Assembly (NCBI GenBank): GCA_032622095.1
Contig: CP136063.1
Coordinates: forward strand, 65,175,897-65,239,896
Length of the DNA stretch: 64,000 nucleotides
Direction of reading: 5' to 3'
DNA from: Siphonodentalium dalli
Lineage: Eukaryota; Mollusca; Scaphopoda; Gadilida; Siphonodentaliidae
Numbering within the stretch: position 1 is the stretch's first letter; each line of letters starts with the position of its first letter. Both the position numbers and the translations under genes were made by a program. The notes under the pieces were generated by a model. It had not been told where the DNA came from. It made no database searches and saw only the letters and a program-made list of their open reading frames with translations. Positions 30,951-42,613 of the stretch are shown piece after piece.

Positions 30951-31502
30951 ATGGAAGTAGTCGCCGGTAATTTCTCAACAGATGCCCCGAACAAAGATGT
31001 TAATTTCCGTCGCACGTCTTCTTTGATACATTCAGTTTTGTTCAACTTAAAACATCGTGATTTGTCTGATGTCAAGCAGGCAAAACACACGGCTTTTAAT
31101 TTATTTAGGGGAGTTGAAAAGCCCGCGGGCATTTTGAATGGGATTCCCCAATCTAAAAATAAATGTATTCGTCCGCATATTTAAAAAAGTTACCATCCTT
31201 AGGGCAGTGTTATCTCAGCGTAGCGATGGGAGATAACTCTGCCTGGAGTTTGACGTTAAATACCAAATCCGAGTCGGATCGGTCGAGCAGTGTTCGAGTC
31301 TATAACACACAGACATACATAACAGATATGCAGACAGATATTCCAAAATGTATAATAGATAGCTACAAGAATTATATGATAAATTTATAGTTCATGGGTG
31401 ACCTGATGCATGCATCTTAGTTTTCTTGGTGAACAATTGCGTCGAAATGATCGAATCAAATACAGTCTATATACGACCCAAAGTGTCCGGCTTTGGTTCG
31501 TT
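29280..31502. mobile_element. Candidate 2.2-kb element bounded by inverted R1 repeats
   Basis: The sequence ACGAACCAAAGCCGGACGCT and its continuation to TATATAG (29280-29315) reappears inverted at 31467-31502, giving terminal inverted repeats of about 36 bp. Each arm itself contains a small hairpin (CCAAAGC...GCTTTGG). The same pair bounds 40119-42319 in unit 2, and the left arm is at 57707 in unit 3. The insertion would predate the triplication, so no empty site is available. Single R1 copies also occur at 33452, 33528 and about 49785. Confidence 0.5.
30951..31184 (+). CDS. Short conserved ORF, unknown function (unit 1)
   Basis: The 77-codon frame starts at an ATG shared by all three units (ME(A/V)VAGNFSTDAPNKDVNF) and continues SSLIHSVLFNLKHRDLSDV. 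A one-base loss near residue 68 compared with unit 2 shifts the last residues. I recognise no domain. It lies inside the R1-bounded candidate element, about 620 bases upstream of ZNF-B. It could be a 5' exon of a gene, a transposon ORF or chance; few amino-acid changes among the three copies prove little, because the DNA is equally similar. Confidence 0.35.
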   Translation: MEVVAGNFSTDAPNKDVNFRRTSSLIHSVLFNLKHRDLSDVKQAKHTAFNLFRGVEKPAGILNGIPQSKNKCIRPHI

Positions 31503-31804
31503 ATCAAATGCTGATTTGGTCTACAATAACTAAAATGCAACAAACTTGTTTCGAACTGTGTCAACCCACAACGTTCTAGAAACATTACCATTCAATAGAA
31601 CCACAATTTATTTTGAACAGTTAAATTGTCAGTTTAGTCGGTTTTAGGGTTCGAACATGCACGAGTTTCGCTCTGGAGACAAATTAACATATATATGTTC
31701 AGCAACTGTATTATTATGACCACGTTGTTTCCTTTTTGCGGCAGATCGTACTCCAGCCACTAAGTGTGGTACCGACCAGTGTCCTTTGATTCGTTTGAAC
31801 AATT
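31185..31804. other. Non-coding between short ORF and ZNF-B
   Basis: Contains a block starting GTGGTATCTCAGCGTAGCG with a GTTCGAGTC phrase about 90 bases on, followed by a CATACATA-type tail. This resembles a SINE head but lacks a convincing tRNA fold. The right R1 repeat follows at 31467. Confidence 0.4.
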
Positions 31805-32557
31805 GTGATGAATGCTCCGGATATCGTTTGCATAATTGGAGGCGAATGTAAACCATCTGAGTATTTGGTTTTGGATGGTTTAAACAAGAATCCAGGTTCT
31901 AATTGCAATGGCCCAGGTGATGATGAAAACATATCACCTGCCGGGCCGTATCAGTCTGATGTACAGGTGCATGTACTAGAAAAAAATAGTTCTCGAAATA
32001 CATTCCCTCCATATACCGGTATATCCATCCCTCAAGGATATCAGTGTAATATATGTCAGAAATCATTTCTACAGTTATGGCGCCTGAAACAACACAGAAA
32101 AATGCACAGAAGAGAAAGGCCTACACATCATTGTGATATATGTGAGCTCAAATCATTTGCGAACTCATGGGAACTGAAACAACACAACAGAATACACATT
32201 GGAGAAAGGTCAAACGCTTGTGATATATGTGGGAAATCATTTGTACACTTTCGCAGCCTGACACGACACAAAAAATTGCACAACAGAGAATGGTCACACG
32301 CTTGTGATATATGTGGGAAATCATTTGTATACTTTGGCAGCCTGACACGACACGAAAAATTACACAAAAGAGAATGGCCACACGCTTGTGATATATGTGG
32401 AAAATCATTTGCAGACTCATGGGAACTGACAAGACACAAAAGAACACACACAGCGGAAAAACCATACGCTTGTGATAAATGCGAGAAATCATTTACGTTG
32501 TCAAGCGCCCTGGTAAAACACAAAATAGTACACAGGATAAAAACCACACACTTGTGA
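31805..32557 (+). CDS. C2H2 zinc-finger protein, 6 fingers (ZNF-B, unit 1)
   Basis: Predicted nuclear DNA-binding protein of 250 residues. The N-terminal 78 residues (MMNAPDIVCIIGGECKPSEY onwards) are conserved with unit 2 but match no domain I know. Six C2H2 fingers follow, with noncanonical linkers (HRRERPTHH, HNREWSH, HKREWPH) replacing TGEKP. Finger 2 has one extra residue between its Cys pair and Phe (CDICELKSF). The ORF ends by frameshift at HRIKTTHL; one more finger (CDICVKSFAGSSK) is readable in the next frame to about 32645. An upstream exon is possible, since an intron-like pyrimidine tract ends at CGGCAG (31744). Confidence 0.65.
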   Translation: MMNAPDIVCIIGGECKPSEYLVLDGLNKNPGSNCNGPGDDENISPAGPYQSDVQVHVLEKNSSRNTFPPYTGISIPQGYQCNICQKSFLQLWRLKQHRKMHRRERPTHHCDICELKSFANSWELKQHNRIHIGERSNACDICGKSFVHFRSLTRHKKLHNREWSHACDICGKSFVYFGSLTRHEKLHKREWPHACDICGKSFADSWELTRHKRTHTAEKPYACDKCEKSFTLSSALVKHKIVHRIKTTHL

Positions 32558-32645
32558 TATATGCGTGAAATCATTTGCTGGGTCAAGCAAACGGACACAA
32601 CACAAAATAATACAAACAAGAGAAAGAAAAACTGTACCAAAATGA
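32545..32645 (+). pseudogene. Frameshifted last finger of ZNF-B (unit 1)
   Basis: In the frame next to the ZNF-B ending, THTCDICVKSFAGSSKRTQH is readable and then runs into a stop. This is the decayed or alternatively framed final finger. Confidence 0.6.
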
Positions 32646-34255
32646 TAAATTCAACAAATGATTTACTAATTGCTGTAAATTATCAAGACACGGGAAAATA
32701 CACACAGTTGGTAGAAAGACCATATATGTGCATGTTATATAGAAAATAATTTACTCCTCATTCCAAAACGAGATTCAATATAATCCACGTAGATAAACAG
32801 CCACATTGTGATATTGTTTTACTGCTTAAAGCTACAAGGGCATGGGTTATACTTAAATGTAAAATAATCACCGTTAAGAACATGGAGAAATAGATCAACT
32901 TGTTCTCTGATAACAAATTATCACGTGTTGAAACTATTATTATATAAACAAAACGAATACATTGACTTGTCAACAAACATTGAGCACTAATCGTGTAGCA
33001 AGTTTAAACTTTTTTATTTTTATTCCCATATCTGTAGTAGTAACATATTTATTGTGCCATGAATATAATGGATTAAATTACAAATTACATGTGTAGATAT
33101 ATTTATACATGTGATGTGGCAACAGGGGATTGGAGTACAAGTTATGCAACTTATTGATGATCCTCTCCCCGTATTCAGAAGCACTCATGAGGATATAGTA
33201 AAGAGATGGTAGTCATGATAAGAAAAGGATATACCAAGTTTAGATGGTTAAAGTGGGGGAAGATGTATACTGGGTTCGGACCTCAAATTATTTAGAAAAG
33301 GATAAAATCCAGGTTGTTTAATTTTTCTCTGGGGAAATGGTGGTTAATCAAATGCAATCTGTGAAATATTCCCATATCTATCGTTAACTATTTATTAAAA
33401 TTCGTATCATTGGATTGATTGAACTTTTGATATAAGCAATTTCACCGTAATAACGAACCAAAGCCGGACGCTTTGGGTAGTATATAGGCTATATCTGATT
33501 TTGTGACGTCACATATTATTAAGTAATAACGAACCAAAGCCGGACGCTTTGGGTCGTATATAGGCTATATCTGATTTTGTGACGTCACCAATTATTAACT
33601 AATACGACGCTCCAATTTTTGGAGCTATTAAAATAGCCGGTGTCCGTCCGTACGTCCGTCCGTGGTTTCCAGATGATAACGTTAGTTTCGGTTATTTGAT
33701 CAAAAGAAAATTTCATAGATGAGTTTATCAGACCAAAATACAGGTCAAGTTAGAATATGGGTTTGCTCCGCCCATTTTTGCGAGAGTTATGGCCCTTTTT
33801 CGACTTAGAATCTTATAATTTTCTGGTTTCCGGATGATAACTTCAGTTTATGTGATCATATCTGAATCAAATTTGGTATGTGAGTTTATCAGACCAAAAT
33901 ACAGGTTAAGTTCGAATATGAGCTTTGTAATGTCGCAAGAGCTATACTCGTCCTTGACCTCGATAAATGGAATACTCGTAGGGCGCGCATCTATAATCTC
34001 AAATTGACTCAATTCCACCCGCGTGTGCAATTTGACTTATATATCAAGATCTTCCACCAACTTTGGTGTTCTAGAAACTACCCGAAAAAGACCCGTTAAT
34101 TAGTTGAATAAAACATGACTGCCAATTCTGAGGTGAAGGTCGAGTATAGCTCTTGCGACATTACCCTTCTACCGAGTCGAATTAACGTTTATTTGTAACA
34201 AAATTACCCAATAAAATATATGGTCTCTGTTTACAGCAATCACTATTGTTGCATT
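32646..34255. other. Repeat-rich tail of unit 1
   Basis: No gene. It includes the empty site (CCAAAACGAGATTCAATA, about 32763) for the transposon at 43721, the empty site (TACTTAAATG, about 32850) for the M1 MITE at 48052, two tandem R1 repeats 76 bp apart (33452 and 33528), and a GTCCGTCCG-rich block (33640-34165). In that block, the phrase AATGTCGCAAGAGCTATACTC (first 20 bases considered) at about 33930 is inverted at about 34146. Confidence 0.6.
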
Positions 34256-34806
34256 TTAGTAAGTTCAACTGCCTTGTGTTATATTTAACTGCACACGAAT
34301 GAACCTAATAGTCGGGATGCTCTCACGGTTTTAATTATTTAACGTATGTGATGTGCCAGAATTGTCAGGAAGACAAGGCTGACGCAAACGCTTAATTTCC
34401 GAAATAACAACAAGCTACCAGGGCCCCTCCTACATATCACTTTCAAATAAACCTTAGAGTACCAGCATGAACTTTGCTGTAATTGAACACGGATACTACA
34501 CTGATCATAAAACAGCCTAAGAATTTAAATGATTTTGCAGCCTTTTCATATAAGTAGGGGTATTTTGACCTATGCTAGATCTCCAGTAATTTCTTTCTAT
34601 TTTCAGGCGCACATCAGTACAGTCAGAGTCATTTTCAATCAAGCCAGGCTGACCTAGATAAGCGAACTCCGCACACACTAAACAAAGGGAGGAAACTCTG
34701 TGAGGTATTTTATTGGAGTATAGACGATACAATCCGATACTACTCGAACGTGAAGGCGTTGGTGCGACACATGCATGCACGTTATGCTATTCTGAAATAG
34801 CATACG

Positions 34807-36066
34807 ATGTCCACCCACACCGTTATCAGACACCATCAATGTGATGTCTGTCTTCAGGGAGTCGCTAACTCTGGTAATCTGAAAAGACACATGGTCACCG
34901 CTCACACAAAAGCGCAGCGTTATCAGTGTGATGTATGTCTTAAGAAATTCAGCGTATCTGGTAGTCTGAAAAAACATATGAGGACCCATACAGGAGAGCA
35001 ACCATATCAGTGTAATGTGTGTCTTAAGAAATTTTCGGAGTTGTCCAATATGAATTCACACATGCGGATCCACACAGGGGAGAAACCTTTTGCATGTGAT
35101 GTTTGTGGAAAGACCTTCGGTGATCCGAGTGGCAGGAATACTCATAGAAGAATACACGATAGTGACAGGCAACGGTGCCATAATTGCACGGAGTGTGACC
35201 AATCATTCATGCATGCACATAATCTGACCAGACACATCAAGACCGTGCACTCCAGTATTAGGCCATACGAGTGTGAAGAATGTGGCAAGTCCTTCAAATA
35301 CATTGGTCATCTGACTCGACACAAAAGGACCCATACGGGAAACTTCCCACTTAAATGTGATATTTGCAGAAAGGGATTCAGTGACCGTCGTGAATTGATG
35401 GTACACGTGATGATACACACAGGAGAGACACCGCTTAAATGTGATATTTGTGAGAAAGGGTTCAGATCACAGAACGTTCTCAAGCATCACATGGGGACCC
35501 ATTCAGGGATTCGACCTTATCAGTGCACAGAGTGTGACAAGTCTTTTACTCAGTCCAGCGGACTGTTTGTACACAAGAGGATCCATAAAGGAGATCGCCC
35601 ATTTAAATGTGATATTTGTGATAAAGGATTCACCCAAAATGGTACTCTAATGTCACACATGAGAATCCATACAGGAGAGACGCCGTTCGCTTGTGATATT
35701 TGTTGCAAAGGCTTCGCTCAGCAAAGTCAGCTCACTGGGCACTTACGAACACATAGTGGAGTCAAACCATATAAATGTCAGCAATGTAGTAAATCATGTG
35801 CAACCTCCAGCGCCATGACTGACCACATTCGGAGGTTCCACACGGGCGAGAGACCTTATAAATGCTCTGAATGTGACAAGAGATTCGTTTCTTCGAATGA
35901 GCTAACTGGCCACACGAGGAGAAATCACACTGGGGAGAAACCTTATAACTGCACCGTGTGTGACAAGCGATTTGTTTCTTCGGGTGAGCTAACTGACCAC
36001 ACCCGGAGAGTTCATACGGGGGAGAGACCACACTGGAGAGAAAGCTTACAGCTGTGCTGTGTATGA
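34807..36066 (+). CDS. C2H2 zinc-finger protein, 14 fingers (ZNF-A, unit 2)
   Basis: Same 419-residue length and 14-finger architecture as the unit 1 copy, with only scattered replacements (for example LQGVANSGN in finger 1, CGKSFKYIG in finger 6, SDRRELM in finger 7). In finger 1 the core Phe is replaced by Val (QGVANS), which should weaken that finger. Upstream, the pyrimidine tract and TTTTCAG acceptor-like site are also kept (ending at 34607). The frame closes with the shared tail RESLQLCCV. Probably functional, but direct evidence is lacking. Confidence 0.8.
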   Translation: MSTHTVIRHHQCDVCLQGVANSGNLKRHMVTAHTKAQRYQCDVCLKKFSVSGSLKKHMRTHTGEQPYQCNVCLKKFSELSNMNSHMRIHTGEKPFACDVCGKTFGDPSGRNTHRRIHDSDRQRCHNCTECDQSFMHAHNLTRHIKTVHSSIRPYECEECGKSFKYIGHLTRHKRTHTGNFPLKCDICRKGFSDRRELMVHVMIHTGETPLKCDICEKGFRSQNVLKHHMGTHSGIRPYQCTECDKSFTQSSGLFVHKRIHKGDRPFKCDICDKGFTQNGTLMSHMRIHTGETPFACDICCKGFAQQSQLTGHLRTHSGVKPYKCQQCSKSCATSSAMTDHIRRFHTGERPYKCSECDKRFVSSNELTGHTRRNHTGEKPYNCTVCDKRFVSSGELTDHTRRVHTGERPHWRESLQLCCV

Positions 36067-36139
36067 CAAGTGATTTTTATGTTTGTCGATTTTAAAAGAA
36101 CACACGAAAGGACACAATACTGCTTATGATCTCCATTCG
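36029..36139 (+). pseudogene. Frameshifted 15th finger downstream of ZNF-A (unit 2)
   Basis: The same out-of-frame finger as in unit 1. Here the TAG after it is altered, so the frame runs on a little further. The finger's middle has further drifted (SDFYVCRF-like reading). Confidence 0.6.
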
Positions 36140-37742
36140 TGTTGGGCTCATCATGGTATATAGAGGTTACGATAAATACATCGAGCGTTTCTTCCGGTGT
36201 CTAACCATTACGAGAGAAACCGCACCGGAGAGAAAGAGAATCACATAACAGAGTAGCCTGATTTCACACAATGGAGTCCAACCATATACATGTAAATGTC
36301 AACAATTAGTTAATAATGCGCAACCTGTATGTTGTATTCTTTAATTATCAACGCTGAAAATTGATGCACAACATGGATATGTACATTTATCATATGACTC
36401 AATCATTATTTACTTTGGAAAGTATGTCATAAATCAATTTCATATGAACTACTAGTTCATATCACCTTCCGATAATTTGATTGGTTTGTTGACAAAAAGT
36501 ATGTTCTGATTGGCTGAATGGCAGCCGGGGCCGAGCCGTGTCTCTAATTAAATGCAGGTCAAATTCGTGCGCGTCAATCAACGCGATGCCGAAATTCTCG
36601 CAATTATAATCTTGAAATATATAGTTTTGGACATTGTTATACGATAAATAGAATATGTAATTCGTATTTATCTAACACACATACGATATAATGTCACAAA
36701 CTGAGAACAGAATAGCGCACTATATCTTCGCGTGCATATTATTTCTGCTAGTTCACAAGGTGTAATTGGGATTCCGGTGCAATGAAGTGACGTCACATTA
36801 ACCTTTTGCTGCCGATGTCATATAGCTATTTAGTGATTTGTGTGCGTTTTGGACATCATAATCAATTTATAGGTGTCATATGATAAATAGAATATGTAAT
36901 TCGTGTTTCTCTCATATGATATTTATGAAACTCGTCTTAGACTCGTTTCATAAATATCATATGAGAGAAACACTCATTTCATATCCTCTATATATCACAT
37001 GAAACCTCTATAATAGCATTAACAAATCCATTAGATATTTTCTTATCTCTTCACTAGTGAGTAATAGTTGAATGTCTGACCGCTGTAATCACGAATAAGT
37101 GCGTGCTTCCCGTCAATATGCCAACGTGCCAATAAAGTTACTTCACGTTGTTAATGCGGTTCAATACTATTGCCCCATCGAAGTAAAATTCTTGTCCTAC
37201 TTCGTTGCACTAACGAAAATAGACACGCAGAATTAGTGCCGATATTAATCCGAACTTGATAGACTTTCTAAATATATCTATTAAATAAATATTTTCCAAA
37301 TATACCTTATTAATTCTTGTTAAATAGTTCATGTGCGAGCTGACGCATGCATAATTTTTCTTGTAATTAATGTTGACCTATTTTAGTTTATAACGAGCAG
37401 TTATTAAGGAGTGAAATATTAGTACACGTGGCATGTTCTCTCCCCGACACAGGGGGGGGGGTGTGGATTTCATTATGCGGTCAAAGCATAAAGCTGTTCC
37501 TTGGTGTCGTTCCTCGGTATGTCCACATTTTCCGAATGCACGGGGAAAGACATATCCAATTGAGTGTTGTAATTATTGTCATTGTAAGATGTATAAGAAG
37601 GGTATGTGAACAAACAAAAATACACAATCTCATTTTTTGGGTTTTTGCTTATAAACCATAATAAGTTATATATATAGTCAAATGTTAATAGAATGTACAT
37701 GTATCTTAAAATTTTGAATAAATTATTTGAAAAATTATTTAA
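36067..37742. other. Unit 2 spacer with about 0.6-kb insertion
   Basis: Non-coding. Compared with unit 1 near 4915, sequence of about 36390-36990 is extra. It contains a long hairpin (36902-36975; arms beginning GTGTTTCTCTCATATGATAT) and two diverged copies of a TAGAATATGTAATTCGT phrase (36650 and 36889). It is probably a degenerate MITE. Clear target duplications were not found. Confidence 0.55.
36902..36975. repeat. Perfect-arm hairpin of about 31-bp arms
   Basis: The arm GTTTCTCTCATATGATATTT continues to GAAAC and is repeated inverted after a loop of about 10 bases. It lies inside the unit 2-specific insertion. Confidence 0.85.
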
Positions 37743-38137
37743 AGGTGGATTTTCTCTTTGTAAACATGTATTATATAGTTACCGGGGTATCAAATATTAG
37801 ATCTGAATCGAGGGCTCCTGTCCGGAAATGCTTCTATCGATTAATAATAATTTTATTTCGAATAGTTTCTGTTCTAAATATGTGTGGTTGTTTAGATAAC
37901 GAACAATGGTGGTTACTTTAACAGTGACAAGAATGCCTAATGCTCTCTATCGCTATATGGTAACATCCGAATGGTTTGTTCTAAAAATAGACAAATAAAG
38001 TGTCCCAATAAAATATTCGAAATAAAATCAATATTAATTGATAGAAGCCTTTACGGACAGGGGTATTCAGTTAATATTTTTTTATTTTATACCCACGTAA
38101 CTATTTCAAATTTGTTATTTGAAGAGATAATCCATCT
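37743..38137. mobile_element. TTAA-flanked MITE (family M1), unit 2
   Basis: Orthologous by position to 5661-6053 and 55262-55769: AGGTGGATT start, CCATCT end, TTAA on both sides. Shares the internal deletion seen in unit 1, but not in unit 3. Confidence 0.75.
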
Positions 38138-38189
38138 TTAAAGATGGATATGTCTTCAAATATTGTTTTAGATTGTGTCATGGGTGTGA

Positions 38190-39711
38190 AATAATACGTA
38201 TGAGTTGGAAAGTCCAGAAACGATACTGATTTTGTTTCGCTGTTAGTTGCTTGTTATAGAGGCGACTTGGAGATGGTGAATTTACTATTAAATTTTGGTG
38301 GTGCTGACGCCGAACCACCCATGAAGTACAACAAGAAAGGTGACCTTATCCGACATAATACTAGCCCCGCTCTTGTCGCAGTTGATAAAGGTCGCCTTGA
38401 AATTCTTGATACACTAATTGAGCAGTTTGAAATCATCAAGGATACTTGCCGTTACGGAACTCTAAATCCAACAAATCCTTCGATATCACTGCCATACTTA
38501 CCCGCGGATGAATATGGACATATATATGAACCGAGGAATATGGTTGAATATATCGCATGGAAGAAGAACTAATCACAAAACCATAAAGAAGTTATCATCT
38601 ATATTGTGATACTGGAGCAGATTCTAGGTACTACTCATCCTCTCACGATCCTGGCTCGATTGGAACAGTTTGCACGTGCAGTTTGCACCAGAATAACCTA
38701 TTGTGGGCGTTAGAGATACTTCATTGTGTGATAACGTCATGTTTTAATTCAGATTCGACCCCCCCCCCACCCTCGTTATTGGAGGCGCTTGTGGGAGTGA
38801 TGATGGATATACTTTTGAACTTACAAAGTAAGCAAGTTCTTCCAGAGAATGTTACCAGAGCCAAGTTTACAGAGATAATTTCGAATGTCCTTCATGCATT
38901 AATTGCTGTAACAGAAAAGTTCCACATTTATCACTCAGAAGCCCAGTGTAAGATTTGTGAAAGATATGATGGACCTGCAGTGATTCGCTCCATGTTGCTC
39001 GTTTTGGCATTATTTAACAAAATTATAAGGCGTTTTTCATTCTGTTCACACTTATCGTCGGACGATGCAGAAATACAGATAGTCGAACTTTCCTCGGAAT
39101 TTCGATAAATGGGAGAGGAAATAGAACGACTAAGTTCATTCGGACCTGGTTGTGGCAGTTTAATCCTTCAATATGATTTACTATGGAAATAGATAAATCG
39201 AAATAGATAAAGACGGAAACTACCTGTATAGAGCCACCGTTCACAATATTGACTTGTTGTTGATGTTGTTGAATAGTAGTTTTCAATCTAAGCTGAATAA
39301 CACTGACTCATTTGGGGTCACACCACTGATATTTTTGTCTGTACAGCATCTCAAATTGGACCTAATTCACATATCCATGCAGAAGAACTGGAATCTGAAG
39401 AGTTTGATGAGATAATTAGATGTCTTCTGATGTCGGGCGCTCATCCAGATGCTTGCGATGGCGCTGGTCTGACGTTTTATGACTATCTTCCCAAAGGGTC
39501 GATTCACCACACACATCCGAAACAATTCAGTCTCCAGTGCCTGGCAGCGAGAGCAGTTGTCTACCATGGCATTCCATATCGTGGAATGTTGCCACCAATC
39601 CTGAAAAACTTTGTTATTATGCATGATCCACATAAACACATAACTGACGGGTACTTCCGTGCGGTTGAGAGTTTTGGTCTTCATCAAAAGCCCGTATCTC
39701 ACTGGCTTTAA
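38190..39711 (+). pseudogene. FEM1-like ankyrin gene (unit 2)
   Basis: Compact version of the FEM1-like pseudogene. Visible parts: SLLVACYRGDLEMVNLLL and ALVAVDKGRLEILDTLI ankyrin segments; then directly QFEIIKDTC...VEYIAWKK, skipping the ankyrin repeats present at 26047 in unit 1; the ILEQILGTTHPL region; a 141-codon helical segment at 38683-39108; and a C-terminal segment at 39430-39711 with PDACDGAGLTFYDYL and SLQCLAARAVVYHGIPYRG, typical of FEM1 C-termini, ending in TAA. Stops at about 38570, frameshifts near 38690 and 39105, and a poly-C run show decay. Confidence 0.65.
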
Positions 39712-41772
39712 CTGGTCACTTTATATATTGGAGTATTATTTTTCCAATAAACAAATAATTTTTGTTTCACGGCGATACTGAAGATGATCTTTTTAAAATT
39801 TAAAGATGCACTGTCCTATTTAATACCCTTAAATTACAATTTCTTCGGCTTCGTGTAGAAAACGTATTTGAATTTAGTTCAGGAAAACGCTAGGTTATTA
39901 GATTTCAATTTTTGAAGTCTATTTTCTCCACCGCAAAGTCCACACATATGGTATTCCTGGTTCAAACTGGAATTCCATGGCATTTGTCATAAGAAATGTA
40001 CACAAACATCTTCTTTCATCTGTGGTATTATAACTTATCTGTATTCACGAATGGTGGATTCCTCGATTAAAATCAAATATGTTTTAGCCCCGAAGCCGAC
40101 GAACAGCAATTGTTTAGTAACGAATCAAAGCCGGACGCTTTGGGTCGTATATAGGCTATATCTGATTTTGTGACGTCACCAATTATTAACTAATACGACG
40201 CTCCAATTTTTGAATTTGGGGAGCGCGAATGTCGCACATTAGATTGGTGGGCCTAAAGCATTATTGTCGTGATCGGCTGTCAAGAGGCCAACACAAATCA
40301 GTCGATGTGCAACATTCTCATATTTATATAAACGTCATAAAATCATTTATGGAAAGTAGGTCCATAATGCATTTCTAACGGGTATACTCCGGCAATCTAC
40401 TGGATGAAATAATAAATAAACTAAAATCACCACAACTCAACACGATCTACGTGTATCTCGAAGCTTTATTTTCCAACTAATGCACAGCAGTTGATCATTA
40501 CTGCATGGTTGTGTAGAGACTATACCGTGCGAAAGGAAATAAGATAATATTTAATGTGGATTTGATTGTTATCACAAGTCTGCATACTTACATGCATCTG
40601 ATAATCCATATGTATATATCCCAGTTTCTTGAATAGAATTAAAACACATACTTATGAACAAAGCAGAAGATACATGCAGTTCCACGCGAATTCGGTCAAT
40701 GGTAAAAGTTACACGCGATGGTGTTGTTTGTCGACAATCGTTGAAATTGACACGATGCCATGTTGTGATTGAAATGAACATCCTCCCCCAGCACGCCAAG
40801 TAATATAGGCCCAATGGTTAGTTTCAGTTCCATGCACTCTCGATAACGTATATAACTATTTATAATTACCCCACCAAACATAAGCCTCATGCATGTGAAT
40901 ATTATTTGGTGGGAATCTATAAAGTGATTTTGACAATAATTGTTTAAACGCTACATGCAGAAACCCATATGTGATTGTGTTAGCTTTGGTTCGTTAATTT
41001 CTTACTGTAGTGTATGATGACCGGATACAGGTAACTTAAATTAAAGACTTTAAAAAGCCCGACGAAGATCGTTTGTGATGATATAATATAATATTTAACT
41101 GTCAGGGAAATATCTTAGCTACTCAGAGAAATAAGCTACGTAAAAGTTAAAGGACATATGTCAACATGACCGACATTCATGGCATTAGCAGATTGCTGCA
41201 TCCAGTAGAATGGTACTATTATACATGTTGTATCACACTGTGTTCACGAGTGAGCCACTTAACGGGGCAGCACCTACTGCGTGCTAAAACTATAGTTTAA
41301 ACAGTTTATATTTTAGCATATATCTACACGTACATGTACATCCAAGTTATACATTTATCTATCCATATTTAAAAAAAATGAATAAGCTACATGTATAACA
41401 CCAGCTACATGTACCTATCGCATTAATGTTCAGTTGTCCATGTTATGTAACAAATAAGCATAACATGTACATGTAGATATCATTTCATCATTCATTTGTA
41501 AGACAGTTTCTCTAACTGGGACCCCCTTATAATTCCATGCAAGACTATAAATATTTTAGCAAATAATTTAATATTAAGAAGTCCATGCCCATGGTATCAC
41601 ATTCTGACATTAATTATACGGTACTAGTAAGTGTTGGCAGTGGGTTAAGAAGGGGCAACTTGATGCACTGGAGAATATTTTTATATTCCATATACTCTGA
41701 CAAATTTTTCAAGAAACTGGATTTGAATTCATAATTTGATCACACTCTGTTGAGACACTTCTGACAGATAAG
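39712..41772. other. Conserved non-coding stretch of unit 2
   Basis: Counterpart of 28949-30950 and of 57300-59302. It carries the uninterrupted CTTTAACTGG target site for the M2 MITE, and the left R1 repeat at 40119. No gene recognised. Confidence 0.5.
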
Positions 41773-42319
41773 ATGGAAGCAGTCGCCGGTAATTTCTCAA
41801 CAGATGCCCCGAACAAAGATGTTAATTTCCGTCGCATGTCTTCTTTGATACATTCAGTTTTGTTCAACTTAAAACATCGTGATTTGTCTGATGTCAAGCA
41901 GGCAAAACACACGGCTTTTGATTTATTTCGGGGAGTTGAAAAGCCCGCGGGCATTTTTAATGGGATTCCCCAGTCTCTAAAAATAGATGTATTCGTCCGC
42001 ATATTTAAAAATGTTACCATCCTTAGGGCAGTGGTATCTCAGCGTAGCGATGGGAGATAACTCTGCCTGGAGTTTGACGTTAAATACCAAATCCGAGTCG
42101 GATCGGTCGAGCAGTGTTCGAGTCTATAACACACATACATACATACACAGACATGCAGACAGATATTCCAAAATGTATAATAGATAGCTACAAGAATTCT
42201 ATGATAAATAGTTCATGGGTGACCTGATGCATCTTAGTTTTCTTGGTAAATAACTGCGTCGAAATGATCGAATCAAATACAGTCTATATACGACCCAAAG
42301 CGTCCGGCTTTGGTTCGTT
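40119..42319. mobile_element. Candidate 2.2-kb element bounded by inverted R1 repeats (unit 2)
   Basis: Left arm 40119-40154 and right arm 42284-42319 are inverse copies of each other, differing at one or two bases. It contains the short conserved ORF at 41773. It was co-duplicated with the unit rather than inserted independently. Confidence 0.45.
41773..42060 (+). CDS. Short conserved ORF, unknown function (unit 2)
   Basis: Longest version, 95 codons: MEAVAGNFSTDAPNKDVNF, SSLIHSVLFNLKHRDLSDV, then IDVFVRIFKNVTILRAVV, with the last residues running into the GTGGTATCTCAGC block. No signal peptide, membrane segment or known domain. Its reading is interrupted in unit 3 by the transposon at 59562, exactly at the codon pair around CAG. 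Function and even coding status are uncertain. Confidence 0.35.
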   Translation: MEAVAGNFSTDAPNKDVNFRRMSSLIHSVLFNLKHRDLSDVKQAKHTAFDLFRGVEKPAGIFNGIPQSLKIDVFVRIFKNVTILRAVVSQRSDGR

Positions 42320-42613
42320 GTCAAATGCTGATTTGGTCTATAATAACTAAAATGCAACAAACTTGTTTCGAACTGTGTCAACCCGCAACGTTCTAGAAAC
42401 TTTACCATTCAATAGAACCAAACTTTATTTTGAACAGTTAAATTGTCAGTTTAGTCGGTTTTCGGTTTCGAACATGCACGAGTTTCGCTCTGGACACAAA
42501 TTAACATATATATGTTCAGCAACTGTATTATTATGACCACGTTGTTTCCTTATTGCGGCAGATCGTACTCCAGTGTGGTACCGACCAGTGTCCTTTGATT
42601 CGTTTGAACAATT

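Larger units (their letters stand above)
2785..34255. repeat. Segmental duplication unit 1 (interrupted)
   Basis: Unit 1 is the first of three tandem copies. Its left part (2785-6273) matches 34256-38370 and 50538-56010. Its right part (25899-34255) matches the FEM1-to-tail part of units 2 and 3. Between them lie about 19.6 kb found in neither other unit. The order is ZNF-A, FEM1-like pseudogene, short ORF, ZNF-B, tail. The left edge is taken where similarity to the other two unit starts begins (TTAGTAAGTTCAACTGCC). Confidence 0.85.

Noticed and set aside
31209-31360. tRNA-type SINE head (GTGGTATCTCAGCG ... GTTCGAGTC)
   Set aside because: Weak box matches and no convincing tRNA fold. All three occurrences are at the same place in the duplicated units, so they are not independent copies.
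33848-34030. 60-codon minus-strand frame, also at 50130-50312
   Set aside because: Identical because the DNA is duplicated; lies in a repeat block with inverted phrases and has no domain.
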